Below, in pieces: positions 1 through 6,959 of a stretch of DNA of 13,478 nucleotides. Source of the DNA: Gammaproteobacteria bacterium (GTDB lineage: Bacteria; Pseudomonadota; Gammaproteobacteria; Pseudomonadales; DSM-25080); assembly GCA_013372965.1 (NCBI GenBank), contig JABXIR010000106.1:1-13478 (forward strand), given 5' to 3'. A model generated the notes under the pieces. It saw only the letters and a list, made by a program, of their open reading frames with translations. It was not told the DNA's origin and ran no database searches. How positions within the stretch are numbered: position 1 is the first letter of the stretch; every line of letters begins with the position of its first letter. The translations under genes and the position numbers were made by a program.

Positions 1-411
1 GAAACGGTATTGGATATTGATTATGCCGTCGACCAGCACGATAAAGATCACCTTAAAGTCAATCCCAGCCCTATTCAGTATGCTTTTTTAGAGGTGATTG
101 AATCGATGGGATTCACACTTTCAGAGGTACATTGTGACAAGGCAAAGAAGCTCCCTCTGGGAATTGGTCAAGAGTTCGAATATAAGCCGTTACAAGAGCC
201 ATATCGTAGCAAGCTGGATGAAATTGAATTTGTCTTTTATGAGTCAGACGACGCACTAACCGTGTGGTTTGAGGTCGATAAGCGCGCTCGGGGTCTGAGA
301 GGAATTTTTTCAGAGTTGTTGAATACAGATGAGCAACTTCATCGTCTAATTATCACGAGCACCGAGAAGTCAGACATTAAGCGTCAACTTGACGCGGTGC
401 TCAATGTCTGA
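1..411 (+). CDS. Spo0M-family protein, C-terminal part (gene cut by the window start)
   Basis: The reading frame is open from the first base, so the N-terminus lies outside the window; the TTG at position 10 is an internal Leu codon, not a convincing start. The 136 visible residues resemble the C-terminal half of Spo0M (sporulation-control protein) as I remember it: an LDI...DKDHLKVNP stretch, a VIESMGF helix, then QEFEYKP, a LDEIEFVFY strand and the EVDKRARGLRGIF segment followed by a DE pair. Family members are about 250 residues with an arrestin-like N-terminal half, so roughly 120 residues should be missing upstream. Spo0M homologues also occur in non-sporulating Gram-negative bacteria, where their role is poorly defined. 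A 50-bp gap separates it from the next gene. I am fairly sure of the family and make no claim about function. Confidence 0.8.
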   Translation, partial: ETVLDIDYAVDQHDKDHLKVNPSPIQYAFLEVIESMGFTLSEVHCDKAKKLPLGIGQEFEYKPLQEPYRSKLDEIEFVFYESDDALTVWFEVDKRARGLRGIFSELLNTDEQLHRLIITSTEKSDIKRQLDAVLNV

Positions 412-461
412 TTTTCTGTAAACGTGTCGTATAAAAAATAATCAACCTAGGTAATGTTCAT

Positions 462-2288
462 ATGATAAAAACAACCTTCAAGTGGGTGGGGATAGGTGCT
501 GTTGCTGTTATCGGCTTTGGAAGCGCTTTTGTGGCGCACGAATGGTATGCCGATAAGCCGTTTAGATTTAACTCGCTCCTCGACCGAGAAGTAGTAAAGG
601 TAGCGTTCGACAACCCAGAGGCGTTAACGTCTCTGGGCTTTCTTGAATCAATGGGTGTGACCAGTCACAACGCTGAGTTGAATGATAATAGCGAAGCTAA
701 AATGGAAGCGCTATTTGCTCATCTTTTAACTGTTAGGCAGCAAATTAACGCCTACGATGATTCGGAGCTTGATGAATCGGAAAAGCTGTCAAAAGAGATC
801 GCGAACTATCTACTCGCGCAACTCGAAACCGGTTACGAGTTCCGCTATCACGATTACCCGGTCAATCAACTGTTTGGCGTTCAGAGCAACTTCCCTAGCT
901 TCATGGACGCGCAACATCAAATTAATGACGTGGAAAGTGCAGAAAACTACATAGCGCGCCTCAACAAAGCCGACATGAAGTTTGAAAACGTCCTCATTGG
1001 TTTGCGTGAACGTGAACAGCGCGGCATTTTACCGCCGACATTTGTTGTGGATCGTGTTGTCGATGAGATGACGGCGTTTGTCGAAACGCCGATCGACGAA
1101 AACATCTTGTTCGAGTCGTTGGCTCGCCGAACCGCAGAATCGGACCTTATTAACGAGTCGGATCGTGAACGTCTACTAGCAGGGGCTCGCACGGCGATTG
1201 AACGTGTGGTGTATCCGAGCTATCAATCGATGATTGACTACTTTGTCGAGCTTCGGAGCAAGACGACTACCGATGACGGTCTTTGGCATCTGCCAGATGG
1301 TGAAGCTTTGTATGAAAGCTTGCTTCAGCAGTACACAACAACCAACTATTCAGCCGACTACATACACAATGTAGGTCTCTCTGAGGTTGCCCGAATTCAG
1401 GGCGAGATTCTCGATATTCTCGAAGCCGAGGGCTTTGACGTGTCGAATGGCTTTACACCCGCAATCGACGCACTGGCGGCAGACGACCGCTTCTACTACG
1501 AAGATTCTGATGCCGGTCGAGCCCAGATCCTAGAGGACTATCAAACCATTCTCGATGAAATTGATGTCGGCATCGACTCTGCTTTTAATATTCGTCCAGA
1601 GGCCGGTATGGAAGTGGTTCGTATTCCTGAGTTTAAAGAGAAAACTTCGCCCGGTGCCTACTATCAGCAACCGGCGATCGACGGATCTCGTCCGGGACGT
1701 TTCTTCGCCAACTTGTACGATATTCGCGCAACGCCCAAGTATGGTATGCGGACCTTGGCCTACCACGAAGGTATCCCAGGTCATCACTTTCAAATTGCCA
1801 TTGCAATGGAGCTAGAGGGCTTGCCGCTATTTCGCCGCGCGTCTCCATTCACGGCGTACACTGAGGGTTGGGCCCTATACTCCGAGCAGGTAGCTTGGGA
1901 GATGGGTTTCCAAAACGACCCTTACGATAACATCGGTCGCTTGCAGGCAGAGTTGTTCAGAGCGGTCCGTCTCGTAGTTGATACCGGGATACACCAGAAG
2001 CGCTGGACGCGCGAAGAAGCCATCGAGTACATGCGTTCTAACACGGGAATGGCGCTCTCGGATGTGACCTCTGAAATTGAGCGTTACATCGTTATGCCAG
2101 GTCAAGCGACCGCTTACAAAGTTGGCATGATGAAAATTCTAGAGCTTCGCGAACAGGCGCAAATGGCACTCGGAGATCAATTCTCTCTTGCCGAGTTCCA
2201 TGATGTGGTACTCAAGAATGGCGCGGTTCCGCTTGATACACTGGAACGACTTGTCGAAGATTACATTACGATGAAGCTCGGTTCATAA
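462..2288 (+). CDS. DUF885 family protein, membrane-anchored or exported, metallopeptidase-like
   Basis: This 608-residue protein begins with a short basic stretch and a hydrophobic segment (about residues 7-25). That fits an uncleaved signal anchor or a signal peptide, placing the body in the periplasm. The rest matches the DUF885 family in length and in its hallmark region: YHEGIPGHH with His435, Glu436, His441 and His442, followed by YTEGW with Glu468. The HExxPGH-like motif plus a downstream glutamate resembles a zinc-metallopeptidase site, and I infer hydrolase activity from it. No substrate can be named from sequence. The upstream Shine-Dalgarno is weak (TAGGTA about 10 bases before the ATG), and the preceding 50 bp are AT-rich with a TATAAAAAAT stretch near 430 that could be a -10 element. 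The gene ends just before a strong intrinsic terminator, so it is probably transcribed separately from what follows. Confidence 0.85.
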   Translation: MIKTTFKWVGIGAVAVIGFGSAFVAHEWYADKPFRFNSLLDREVVKVAFDNPEALTSLGFLESMGVTSHNAELNDNSEAKMEALFAHLLTVRQQINAYDDSELDESEKLSKEIANYLLAQLETGYEFRYHDYPVNQLFGVQSNFPSFMDAQHQINDVESAENYIARLNKADMKFENVLIGLREREQRGILPPTFVVDRVVDEMTAFVETPIDENILFESLARRTAESDLINESDRERLLAGARTAIERVVYPSYQSMIDYFVELRSKTTTDDGLWHLPDGEALYESLLQQYTTTNYSADYIHNVGLSEVARIQGEILDILEAEGFDVSNGFTPAIDALAADDRFYYEDSDAGRAQILEDYQTILDEIDVGIDSAFNIRPEAGMEVVRIPEFKEKTSPGAYYQQPAIDGSRPGRFFANLYDIRATPKYGMRTLAYHEGIPGHHFQIAIAMELEGLPLFRRASPFTAYTEGWALYSEQVAWEMGFQNDPYDNIGRLQAELFRAVRLVVDTGIHQKRWTREEAIEYMRSNTGMALSDVTSEIERYIVMPGQATAYKVGMMKILELREQAQMALGDQFSLAEFHDVVLKNGAVPLDTLERLVEDYITMKLGS

Positions 2289-2302
2289 ATTTCAATTATG
2301 CT

Positions 2303-2331
2303 AAGGTCACTTTTACAGTGGCCTTTTTTTT
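2303..2331 (+). terminator. Rho-independent terminator after the DUF885 gene
   Basis: AAGGTCAC (2303-2310) pairs with GTGGCCTT (2318-2325) around a 7-base loop, giving an 8-bp stem with one G-T wobble. A run of eight T residues (2324-2331) follows at once. It starts 15 bases after the DUF885 stop codon and ends 12 bases before the next start codon, so it separates the two transcription units. A promoter for the next gene would have to overlap it or lie upstream; otherwise that gene depends on read-through. Confidence 0.85.
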
Positions 2332-2343
2332 GGAGACTCTCTT

Positions 2344-2844
2344 ATGAATCCATTAATCGTAACCCAGTTCATTGGCGCAAGCGCGGAAGCCGTTTGGAGC
2401 GCGATTACGGATTTTGAACACTGTGATCGACGTATTTCGGGCATCACTCGCGTCGAGGTGTTGCATCGACCCTCATCAGGTGAGCTGGTGGGTCTTGTAT
2501 GGCGAGAGACGCGGCTGATGTACGGCAAGGAGGCAACCGAAGAGATGCGTATCGTTGAATCGGTTGAAGGCGAGTATTACGTAGCGGAGGCGTCAAACCA
2601 CGGCGCACTATATCGATCCAAGTTCTCGGTAAAGCCGACAACTCATGGATGCGATTTATCAATGTCATTTGAGGCTGAAGCTCAAACATGGTTTGCCAAG
2701 ATCATGAACGTCATCTTTTCAAGGATGATGAGAAAGTCACTGCTGACAATGATCGAGAAAGACCTGGCAGATATTGCGAAGAGTGTCGAGTTGGATCGGA
2801 GTGGACGCATGCGGGATACTCGTAGTGAAAACTCAGAGATTTGA
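2344..2844 (+). CDS. SRPBCC-family (START-like / polyketide cyclase fold) protein
   Basis: A 166-residue cytoplasmic protein with no signal peptide. Its opening (VTQFIGASAEAVWSAITDFEHCDRRISGITRVEVL) has the pattern of SRPBCC proteins: a first beta strand, then a helix of the AxxVWxxITDFE type, then a strand leading into the ligand-binding helix-grip fold. The middle (residues about 50-110) alternates strands, and a long C-terminal helix (about 113-148) would close the cavity. The family binds hydrophobic ligands or lipids, but the ligand cannot be read from sequence. The ATG is preceded by GGAGA (2332-2336) at good spacing. The last 10-20 residues are polar and overlap the start of the downstream dioxygenase gene, so the two are probably translated from one message. 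Confidence 0.75.
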   Translation: MNPLIVTQFIGASAEAVWSAITDFEHCDRRISGITRVEVLHRPSSGELVGLVWRETRLMYGKEATEEMRIVESVEGEYYVAEASNHGALYRSKFSVKPTTHGCDLSMSFEAEAQTWFAKIMNVIFSRMMRKSLLTMIEKDLADIAKSVELDRSGRMRDTRSENSEI

Positions 2845-3490
2845 GCACTTTCACGTTGACTTCGACCAAGCTCGAGTGGATCAGATTGCCCTAGACGAAA
2901 GGCACTTTAGTGTTTCAGGTGCTTCTTTTCGGTTGATTCCGAGCGTCATCCTTCCCGCAGATCTGGGGTATCTGTCTGAGCAGTTTCTCACTACTGGAAC
3001 CCCGTTACATCAGGGTTGGTTTCAGAATCATATTCATCTCTTCGGAAAGACCATTAACGAGCCAAGACTTATTCAATGGATGAGTGATCCAGGTGTGTCC
3101 TATCGTTATTCAGGAAGTTTACTAAAGCCGACTGCGTGGCAGCCTGAGGTCGAGGAAATTCGGCAGAAGTTAGAGCATCTGTGTGCCGATCGTTTCAATT
3201 CGGTGTTAATTAACCTTTACCGAAACGGTCAGGATTACATGGGGTGGCACAGTGATAATGAAATGTCACTTGGGCCAACACCGAAGATTGCATCGATTAG
3301 CCTCGGAGCAGTCCGTGACTTTGACGTTCGGGCGAATGATCGAGCGTGGCAATGTCGATTTAGAGTACCATCGGGCTGGGCTTTGGTAATGAGCGGTCAA
3401 TCGCAGATGATTTCAAAACACCAGTTGCCCAAAAGAACTCGACTCGTCGAGCCGCGAATCAATCTGACCTTTCGTAACGTACTTTGCTAA
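2825..3490 (+). CDS. AlkB-like 2-oxoglutarate/Fe(II)-dependent dioxygenase (alkylation repair type)
   Basis: AlkB-family enzymes oxidatively remove alkyl groups from damaged nucleic-acid bases, using Fe(II) and 2-oxoglutarate. Numbered from the GTG at 2825 (221 residues), the iron ligands are His142 and Asp144 (WHSDNE) and His199 (SKHQLPK). The 2-oxoglutarate-binding arginines are Arg211 and Arg217 in the terminal RINLTFR. The LINLYRNG strand before the HxD motif and the IASISLGAVRDF strand after it are also typical. Overall it looks closer to the ALKBH2/ALKBH3-like group than to E. coli AlkB. The start is uncertain: there is no in-frame ATG near the N-terminus, and the frame is also open from a TTG at 2774 (238 residues) and a GTG at 2801. 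I prefer 2825 because a GGGA lies about 9 bases upstream and the overlap with the SRPBCC gene is then only 20 bases. All catalytic residues are present. Confidence 0.85.
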   Translation: MKTQRFEHFHVDFDQARVDQIALDERHFSVSGASFRLIPSVILPADLGYLSEQFLTTGTPLHQGWFQNHIHLFGKTINEPRLIQWMSDPGVSYRYSGSLLKPTAWQPEVEEIRQKLEHLCADRFNSVLINLYRNGQDYMGWHSDNEMSLGPTPKIASISLGAVRDFDVRANDRAWQCRFRVPSGWALVMSGQSQMISKHQLPKRTRLVEPRINLTFRNVLC

Positions 3491-3531
3491 AGGTGTCCGC
3501 GGACACTTTTGTGTCCAATAAAACTGTCCGT
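3489..3531 (+). promoter_or_regulatory. Cluster of TGTCC sites, probable upstream activator sites for the sigma-54 regulator
   Basis: A perfect 14-bp palindrome, GTGTCCGCGGACAC (3493-3506), is extended by flanking A and T residues to a 10-bp-arm inverted repeat (3489-3510, one wobble). Two further direct copies follow: GTGTCC at 3511-3516 and CTGTCCG at 3524-3530. The TGTCC elements begin at 3494, 3512 and 3525. They sit about 90-130 bp upstream of the expected start site of the sigma-54 promoter, the usual position for enhancer-type sites bound by NtrC-family activators through their Fis-like domain. The activator encoded at 8192-9511 is the obvious candidate to bind here, which is an inference. 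The palindrome starts right behind the dioxygenase stop codon and could also act as a weak terminator, but only four T residues follow it. Confidence 0.6.
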
Positions 3532-3592
3532 ACGTTCCTTCAGAAACCTCCCTGTTTTTCTCTAAGCCTCTATTTTATTGAGTTATAAAAAG

Positions 3593-3609
3593 TTGGCACG
3601 CTCTTCGCT
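3593..3609 (+). promoter_or_regulatory. Sigma-54 (-24/-12) promoter of the efflux operon
   Basis: TTGGCACGCTCTTCGCT carries the invariant GG (3595-3596) and GC (3606-3607) separated by exactly 10 bases. It matches the consensus TGGCACG-N4-TTGCW with one difference in the -12 box (TCGCT instead of TTGCW). Transcription should start near 3618-3620. This leaves a leader of about 20 bases that contains little more than the ribosome-binding site GGAGGAG (3623-3629) before the ATG at 3638. The operon itself encodes an NtrC-type sigma-54 activator, and the TGTCC sites lie at a suitable distance upstream. The 60 bases between them are AT-rich, which would favour bending, but I find no clear IHF consensus. 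Confidence 0.8.
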
Positions 3610-3637
3610 ATACCTTTAGTACGGAGGAGCAATACTA

Positions 3638-4897
3638 ATGATTAAAGATACACTCGGACAAGACGTTGTTGTCGAAAAAAGCCTAAAGAACACGCTAAAA
3701 ACCCCAATATTGGTAGCGGGAGCATCGCTGCTAATTTTAGCTTTGTACCTCTGGGTGAACGCAGACACCGCCGAGCGTTCCGTTAACTCGGATCGCATAT
3801 TGACCGCGTCAGTAGAGAGCGGAACGTTTGAGCGTGATGTTGCATCGTCAGGTCGCATCATTGCCTCGGACGCCCCCACGCTCTATACCTCGGATGAAGG
3901 CCAGGTCTTTTTCGAAAAGCAGCCTGGCGAGTCAGTATCCGAGGGCGATGTCATCGCCCGCGTCATTAGTCCTGTTCTTGAAAGCCAAGTCGCCGAGGCG
4001 CGTGTTTCTCTTGAGATTCTCGAGGGTGAGCTTGAAAGGATGCGTTTGAATACACGGAGGTATTCGCTTACCGCCGATAAGGCCGTCGACCTAGCTCGTG
4101 TCGACTTGGTGGCTGCAGAGCGAGAGTATCGCCGAGCGCAGCAACTATTGGACCGTGAGTTGATTTCGCGCATCGACTTTGAGGAACGCAGTGACAATCT
4201 CGACAAGACTCGCTTGCAATACGCACACGCTCAGCGCGAGTCCGAGATCACTCGAGATACGGCTGCATTTGAATTGTCATCAGCAGAGTCCGAAGTTGAT
4301 CGTCAACGAATTCTTGTGACCGAGTTAGAACGCCGCAAAGAGGCGCTAAATATCACTTCGCCGGTGGATGGCGCGATTGGTGCTTGGATTGCCAGTAATC
4401 AGGCACGTGTACCAGCGGGCGCGCCGCTGTTGTCTGTGGTCGATCTTTCGGCCTATGAAGTCGAACTCGGTGTTCCCGATGTTTACGGCGACGATCTAAT
4501 GATCGGTATGCCAGTCGAGCTGACCGTTGCGGGCGAAATCATCGCCGCCGAAATATCCTCGATATCCCCTGAAATACGAGGCAATCAGCTCGTCGCTCGC
4601 GCCCGATTTGTCGGGGAGCGCCCAAGTTCACTTCGTCAAAATCAGCGTGTTTCAGCTCGTGTGTACTTGGAACGTATTGATAACGCGCTGATTCTCCGTC
4701 GAGGTGCCTTTTTGGATAGCGATGGTGGAACCGTCGCTTATGTGCTTGAGGGCGACGAGGCGGTGCGAAGAAATATTGAGATCGGCTCACGCGGAACGCG
4801 TTACGTCGAGGTGATCTCGGGGTTGGAGCTTGGCGATGAAGTGATCATTTCAAGCTACATAGACATGCAGAACGCAGAACGAATTACATTAAATTAA
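3638..4897 (+). CDS. Periplasmic adaptor (HlyD/MacA-type membrane fusion protein) of an ABC efflux pump
   Basis: The 419-residue protein links an inner-membrane transporter to an outer-membrane channel. It has a cytoplasmic N-terminus, one transmembrane anchor (about 23-41), a first lipoyl half-motif (about 82-112, with EKQPGESVSEGDVIA), and a long alpha-helical hairpin rich in Glu, Arg and Leu (about 115-236). The second lipoyl half (ITSPVDGAIG, 239-248, onward), a beta-barrel domain (about 271-345) and a membrane-proximal domain (about 346-419) follow. This is the order found in MacA and related adaptors. The hairpin is long enough to reach a TolC-like partner, but none is encoded here. It is the first gene of a six-gene operon, directly behind the sigma-54 promoter, with a strong ribosome-binding site (GGAGGAG). 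The ATPase gene starts 19 bases after its stop. Confidence 0.88.
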   Translation: MIKDTLGQDVVVEKSLKNTLKTPILVAGASLLILALYLWVNADTAERSVNSDRILTASVESGTFERDVASSGRIIASDAPTLYTSDEGQVFFEKQPGESVSEGDVIARVISPVLESQVAEARVSLEILEGELERMRLNTRRYSLTADKAVDLARVDLVAAEREYRRAQQLLDRELISRIDFEERSDNLDKTRLQYAHAQRESEITRDTAAFELSSAESEVDRQRILVTELERRKEALNITSPVDGAIGAWIASNQARVPAGAPLLSVVDLSAYEVELGVPDVYGDDLMIGMPVELTVAGEIIAAEISSISPEIRGNQLVARARFVGERPSSLRQNQRVSARVYLERIDNALILRRGAFLDSDGGTVAYVLEGDEAVRRNIEIGSRGTRYVEVISGLELGDEVIISSYIDMQNAERITLN

Positions 4898-4916
4898 ACA
4901 CTTAGAGGGAACTCAC

Positions 4917-5627
4917 ATGTTGAAAATGATTGGAATTAACAAAGTCTATAAAACCGATATGATCGAGACGCATGCGTTGAAGTCATTTGACCTCACGGTA
5001 GATCGTGGCGAGTTTGTCACAATTACCGGTCCGTCGGGGTCGGGCAAAACCACTTTCCTGAATATTGCTGGCTTGCTCGAACCTTTTAGTGGTGGTAGCT
5101 ACTACTTGAATGGCCACGACATGGCTGGTCTCTCGGATAACCAATTAGCGAAAGTTCGCAATGAGCAAATTGGCTTCATCTTCCAAGGGTTCAATCTGAT
5201 TCCTGATCTAAGCGTTTACGAAAATGTCGAAGTGCCACTGCGTTATCGTGGATTCAAACGCGCGGAACGCAAGGAGCGTATCGAGGAAGCGCTCGCGATG
5301 GTCGGCTTATCGGCACGTGCGAAGCACCTTCCTGCACAGCTTTCAGGAGGACAGCAGCAAAGGGTTGCGATTGCCCGTGCCATGGCGGGTCGTCCAGCAT
5401 TTCTTCTTGCCGACGAACCTACGGGCAACCTGGATAGTGTGATGGCTCGTCAAGTCATGGATATGCTTGAAGACATCAATGCGAAGGGTACGACCATTGT
5501 CATGGTAACGCACGATCCAGATTTGGCTCGCCGTTCGCAGAGAAATGTTCATATTGTTGACGGCCAAGTGTCAGATTACCGACAGTTCGTGGCGGGCGAG
5601 AGCACAGTGGAGGTTGAAAATGCTTAG
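4917..5627 (+). CDS. ABC transporter ATP-binding protein (MacB/LolD-type)
   Basis: A 236-residue stand-alone nucleotide-binding subunit that powers the two permeases encoded next. All motifs are intact: Walker A GPSGSGKT (38-45), Q-loop Gln90 in FIFQGFNLIP, signature LSGGQ (142-146), Walker B FLLADE (162-167) followed by PTGNLD, and H-loop His199 in VTHD. The FQxFNLIPxLSVYENVEVPL stretch and the PTGNLDS segment are typical of the LolD/MacB/FtsE branch, whose partners are FtsX-type permeases. A canonical MacB fuses this domain to its permease; here it is separate, as in LolCDE. A GAGGGA site (4905-4910) precedes the ATG. The stop codon overlaps the start of the first permease gene by 8 bases, suggesting translational coupling. 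Confidence 0.92.
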   Translation: MLKMIGINKVYKTDMIETHALKSFDLTVDRGEFVTITGPSGSGKTTFLNIAGLLEPFSGGSYYLNGHDMAGLSDNQLAKVRNEQIGFIFQGFNLIPDLSVYENVEVPLRYRGFKRAERKERIEEALAMVGLSARAKHLPAQLSGGQQQRVAIARAMAGRPAFLLADEPTGNLDSVMARQVMDMLEDINAKGTTIVMVTHDPDLARRSQRNVHIVDGQVSDYRQFVAGESTVEVENA

Positions 5628-6945
5628 TTACTATTTCGATCTAGCGATTCGCAGTATTAAGCGGACGCCATTCATTTCAGCATTAATGATTGCCGCACTG
5701 GCCGCCGGCGTCGGTATGACTGTCACTATGCTGAGTGTCTATATGCAGTTGAGTCATGATCCGGCGCAGTCGCTGTCTAAGCAGCCTTACGCACTCCAAC
5801 TACAGTCGCACCCTGCTAGTCAGGGCGGCTCCTACGGTGGTGCAATGAGACAGCTGACGTACATGGATGCGAATGCGATTCAACGCCAACGCAATGATGG
5901 GGCAACGGTAGTCATGTTCAAAAGCAGCTTCGCTGCCATCTCTCCAAATACTGAGATTGATCCTCAGTTTGTTGAAGGGCGCGTGACGACTCGCGATTTC
6001 TTCGAACTATTCGAACCTGAGTTCATCAGCGGTAATGTCTGGTCGGAGCAGGTTGACTTAGAAGCGGACTTTGTCGCCGTCATTACCGAGTCACTCGCTC
6101 GAAGCCTCTACCCAGGTCAGGAGGCCGTCGGTCAAAGCATTACGCTAAACATCTCGGAGTATCGTGTGATTGGGGTGATTAAAGACTTTGCACCTCAGCC
6201 CAAATACTACGATCTTAACAACTCAGCTTTTGATAACGGTGAGAGCGTCTTTGTGCCATTCTCACTTACGCCAATCGCCGAAATTTCCAATTCAGGTAAC
6301 ACCAACGGTTGGCGAGCAGAAGTTATCAATTCCTATGAAGACTTCATCAACTCAGAGTATCACTGGATTCAGGTATGGAAAGCGTTTGATTCTCCATCTC
6401 AGCGCGAGTCATTTGACCGCTGGATGCGCGGCTATATCGATGAACAACGAGAGGCAGGACGCTTCCCCAACCCTGACGCTAGCTACTTCCTTCGGACAAG
6501 TGAGGAATGGCTCGAAATCAACGGTGTGGTCGTTGATGAGTCGAGAATTCTCGTGATGATCAGCGCATTGTTCTTGGTCGTCTGCATTATCAATACGATT
6601 GGTCTCCTGCTGGGTAAGTTTTTGAAGTCAGCACCAGCAATCGGCACACGACGTGCGCTTGGTGCCAGCCAGTGGCAGATATTTCTTCAGCACATCGTAG
6701 AGGTATCGATTATCGGTTTTGCAGGCGGGTTAGCGGGATTAGTGATGGCCTCTCTTGTGCTTTCCGGTCTCGACAGGATTCTCAGTTCCGGAATGGGTGT
6801 CAGTCACTTAATGTTGACTCAGCTGCACTGGTCGATGTGGTTATGGGCCCCAGCCATCGCGATCGTTAGTAGTGTTGCTGCCGGACTGTTACCCGCTTGG
6901 CGCATCTGCCGGATGCCACCAAGTCTCTACTTGAAAATTCAGTAA
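5620..6945 (+). CDS. FtsX/MacB-type ABC permease, first of two
   Basis: A 441-residue inner-membrane subunit. One transmembrane helix near the N-terminus (about 18-40) is followed by a large periplasmic domain of the MacB core type (about 45-305) and three C-terminal helices (about 310-332, 365-388 and 410-430). The IGTRRALGAS motif just after the second helix is a hallmark of FtsX/MacB permeases and contacts the ATPase. I chose the ATG at 5620, preceded by GGAGG (5609-5613) and overlapping the ATPase stop codon. The frame is open further upstream to an ATG at 5545, but that would add 25 residues not resembling the family and a 83-base overlap. It shares the fold and the motif with the next permease, but elsewhere the two have clearly diverged. 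A heterodimer is therefore the likely assembly. Confidence 0.88.
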   Translation: MLSYYFDLAIRSIKRTPFISALMIAALAAGVGMTVTMLSVYMQLSHDPAQSLSKQPYALQLQSHPASQGGSYGGAMRQLTYMDANAIQRQRNDGATVVMFKSSFAAISPNTEIDPQFVEGRVTTRDFFELFEPEFISGNVWSEQVDLEADFVAVITESLARSLYPGQEAVGQSITLNISEYRVIGVIKDFAPQPKYYDLNNSAFDNGESVFVPFSLTPIAEISNSGNTNGWRAEVINSYEDFINSEYHWIQVWKAFDSPSQRESFDRWMRGYIDEQREAGRFPNPDASYFLRTSEEWLEINGVVVDESRILVMISALFLVVCIINTIGLLLGKFLKSAPAIGTRRALGASQWQIFLQHIVEVSIIGFAGGLAGLVMASLVLSGLDRILSSGMGVSHLMLTQLHWSMWLWAPAIAIVSSVAAGLLPAWRICRMPPSLYLKIQ

Positions 6946-6959
6946 TCGAGGATTAAGAC

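Noticed and set aside
10..30. TTG at position 10 as the start of the first gene
   Set aside because: The frame is open from base 1, and the residues there align with the middle of Spo0M proteins, so the gene is cut by the window rather than starting here.
407..436. Sigma-70 promoter before the DUF885 gene (TATAAA at 430-435)
   Set aside because: No acceptable -35 element at 16-18 bp; AT-richness alone is not enough for a feature.
947..1192. Open frame on the - strand inside the DUF885 gene, and many similar ones under the other genes
   Set aside because: They lie wholly within well-supported genes, have no recognisable domains or ribosome-binding sites, and show Arg/Ser-rich composition typical of shadow frames.
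3571..3583. IHF binding site between the TGTCC cluster and the sigma-54 promoter
   Set aside because: The best match to the consensus on the reverse strand has at least two mismatches at conserved positions.
5545..5619. A 25-residue N-terminal extension of the first permease from an ATG at 5545
   Set aside because: It overlaps the end of the ATPase gene, whose motifs and stop at 5625-5627 are clear. The ATG at 5620 has a GGAGG site and gives a typical permease N-terminus.
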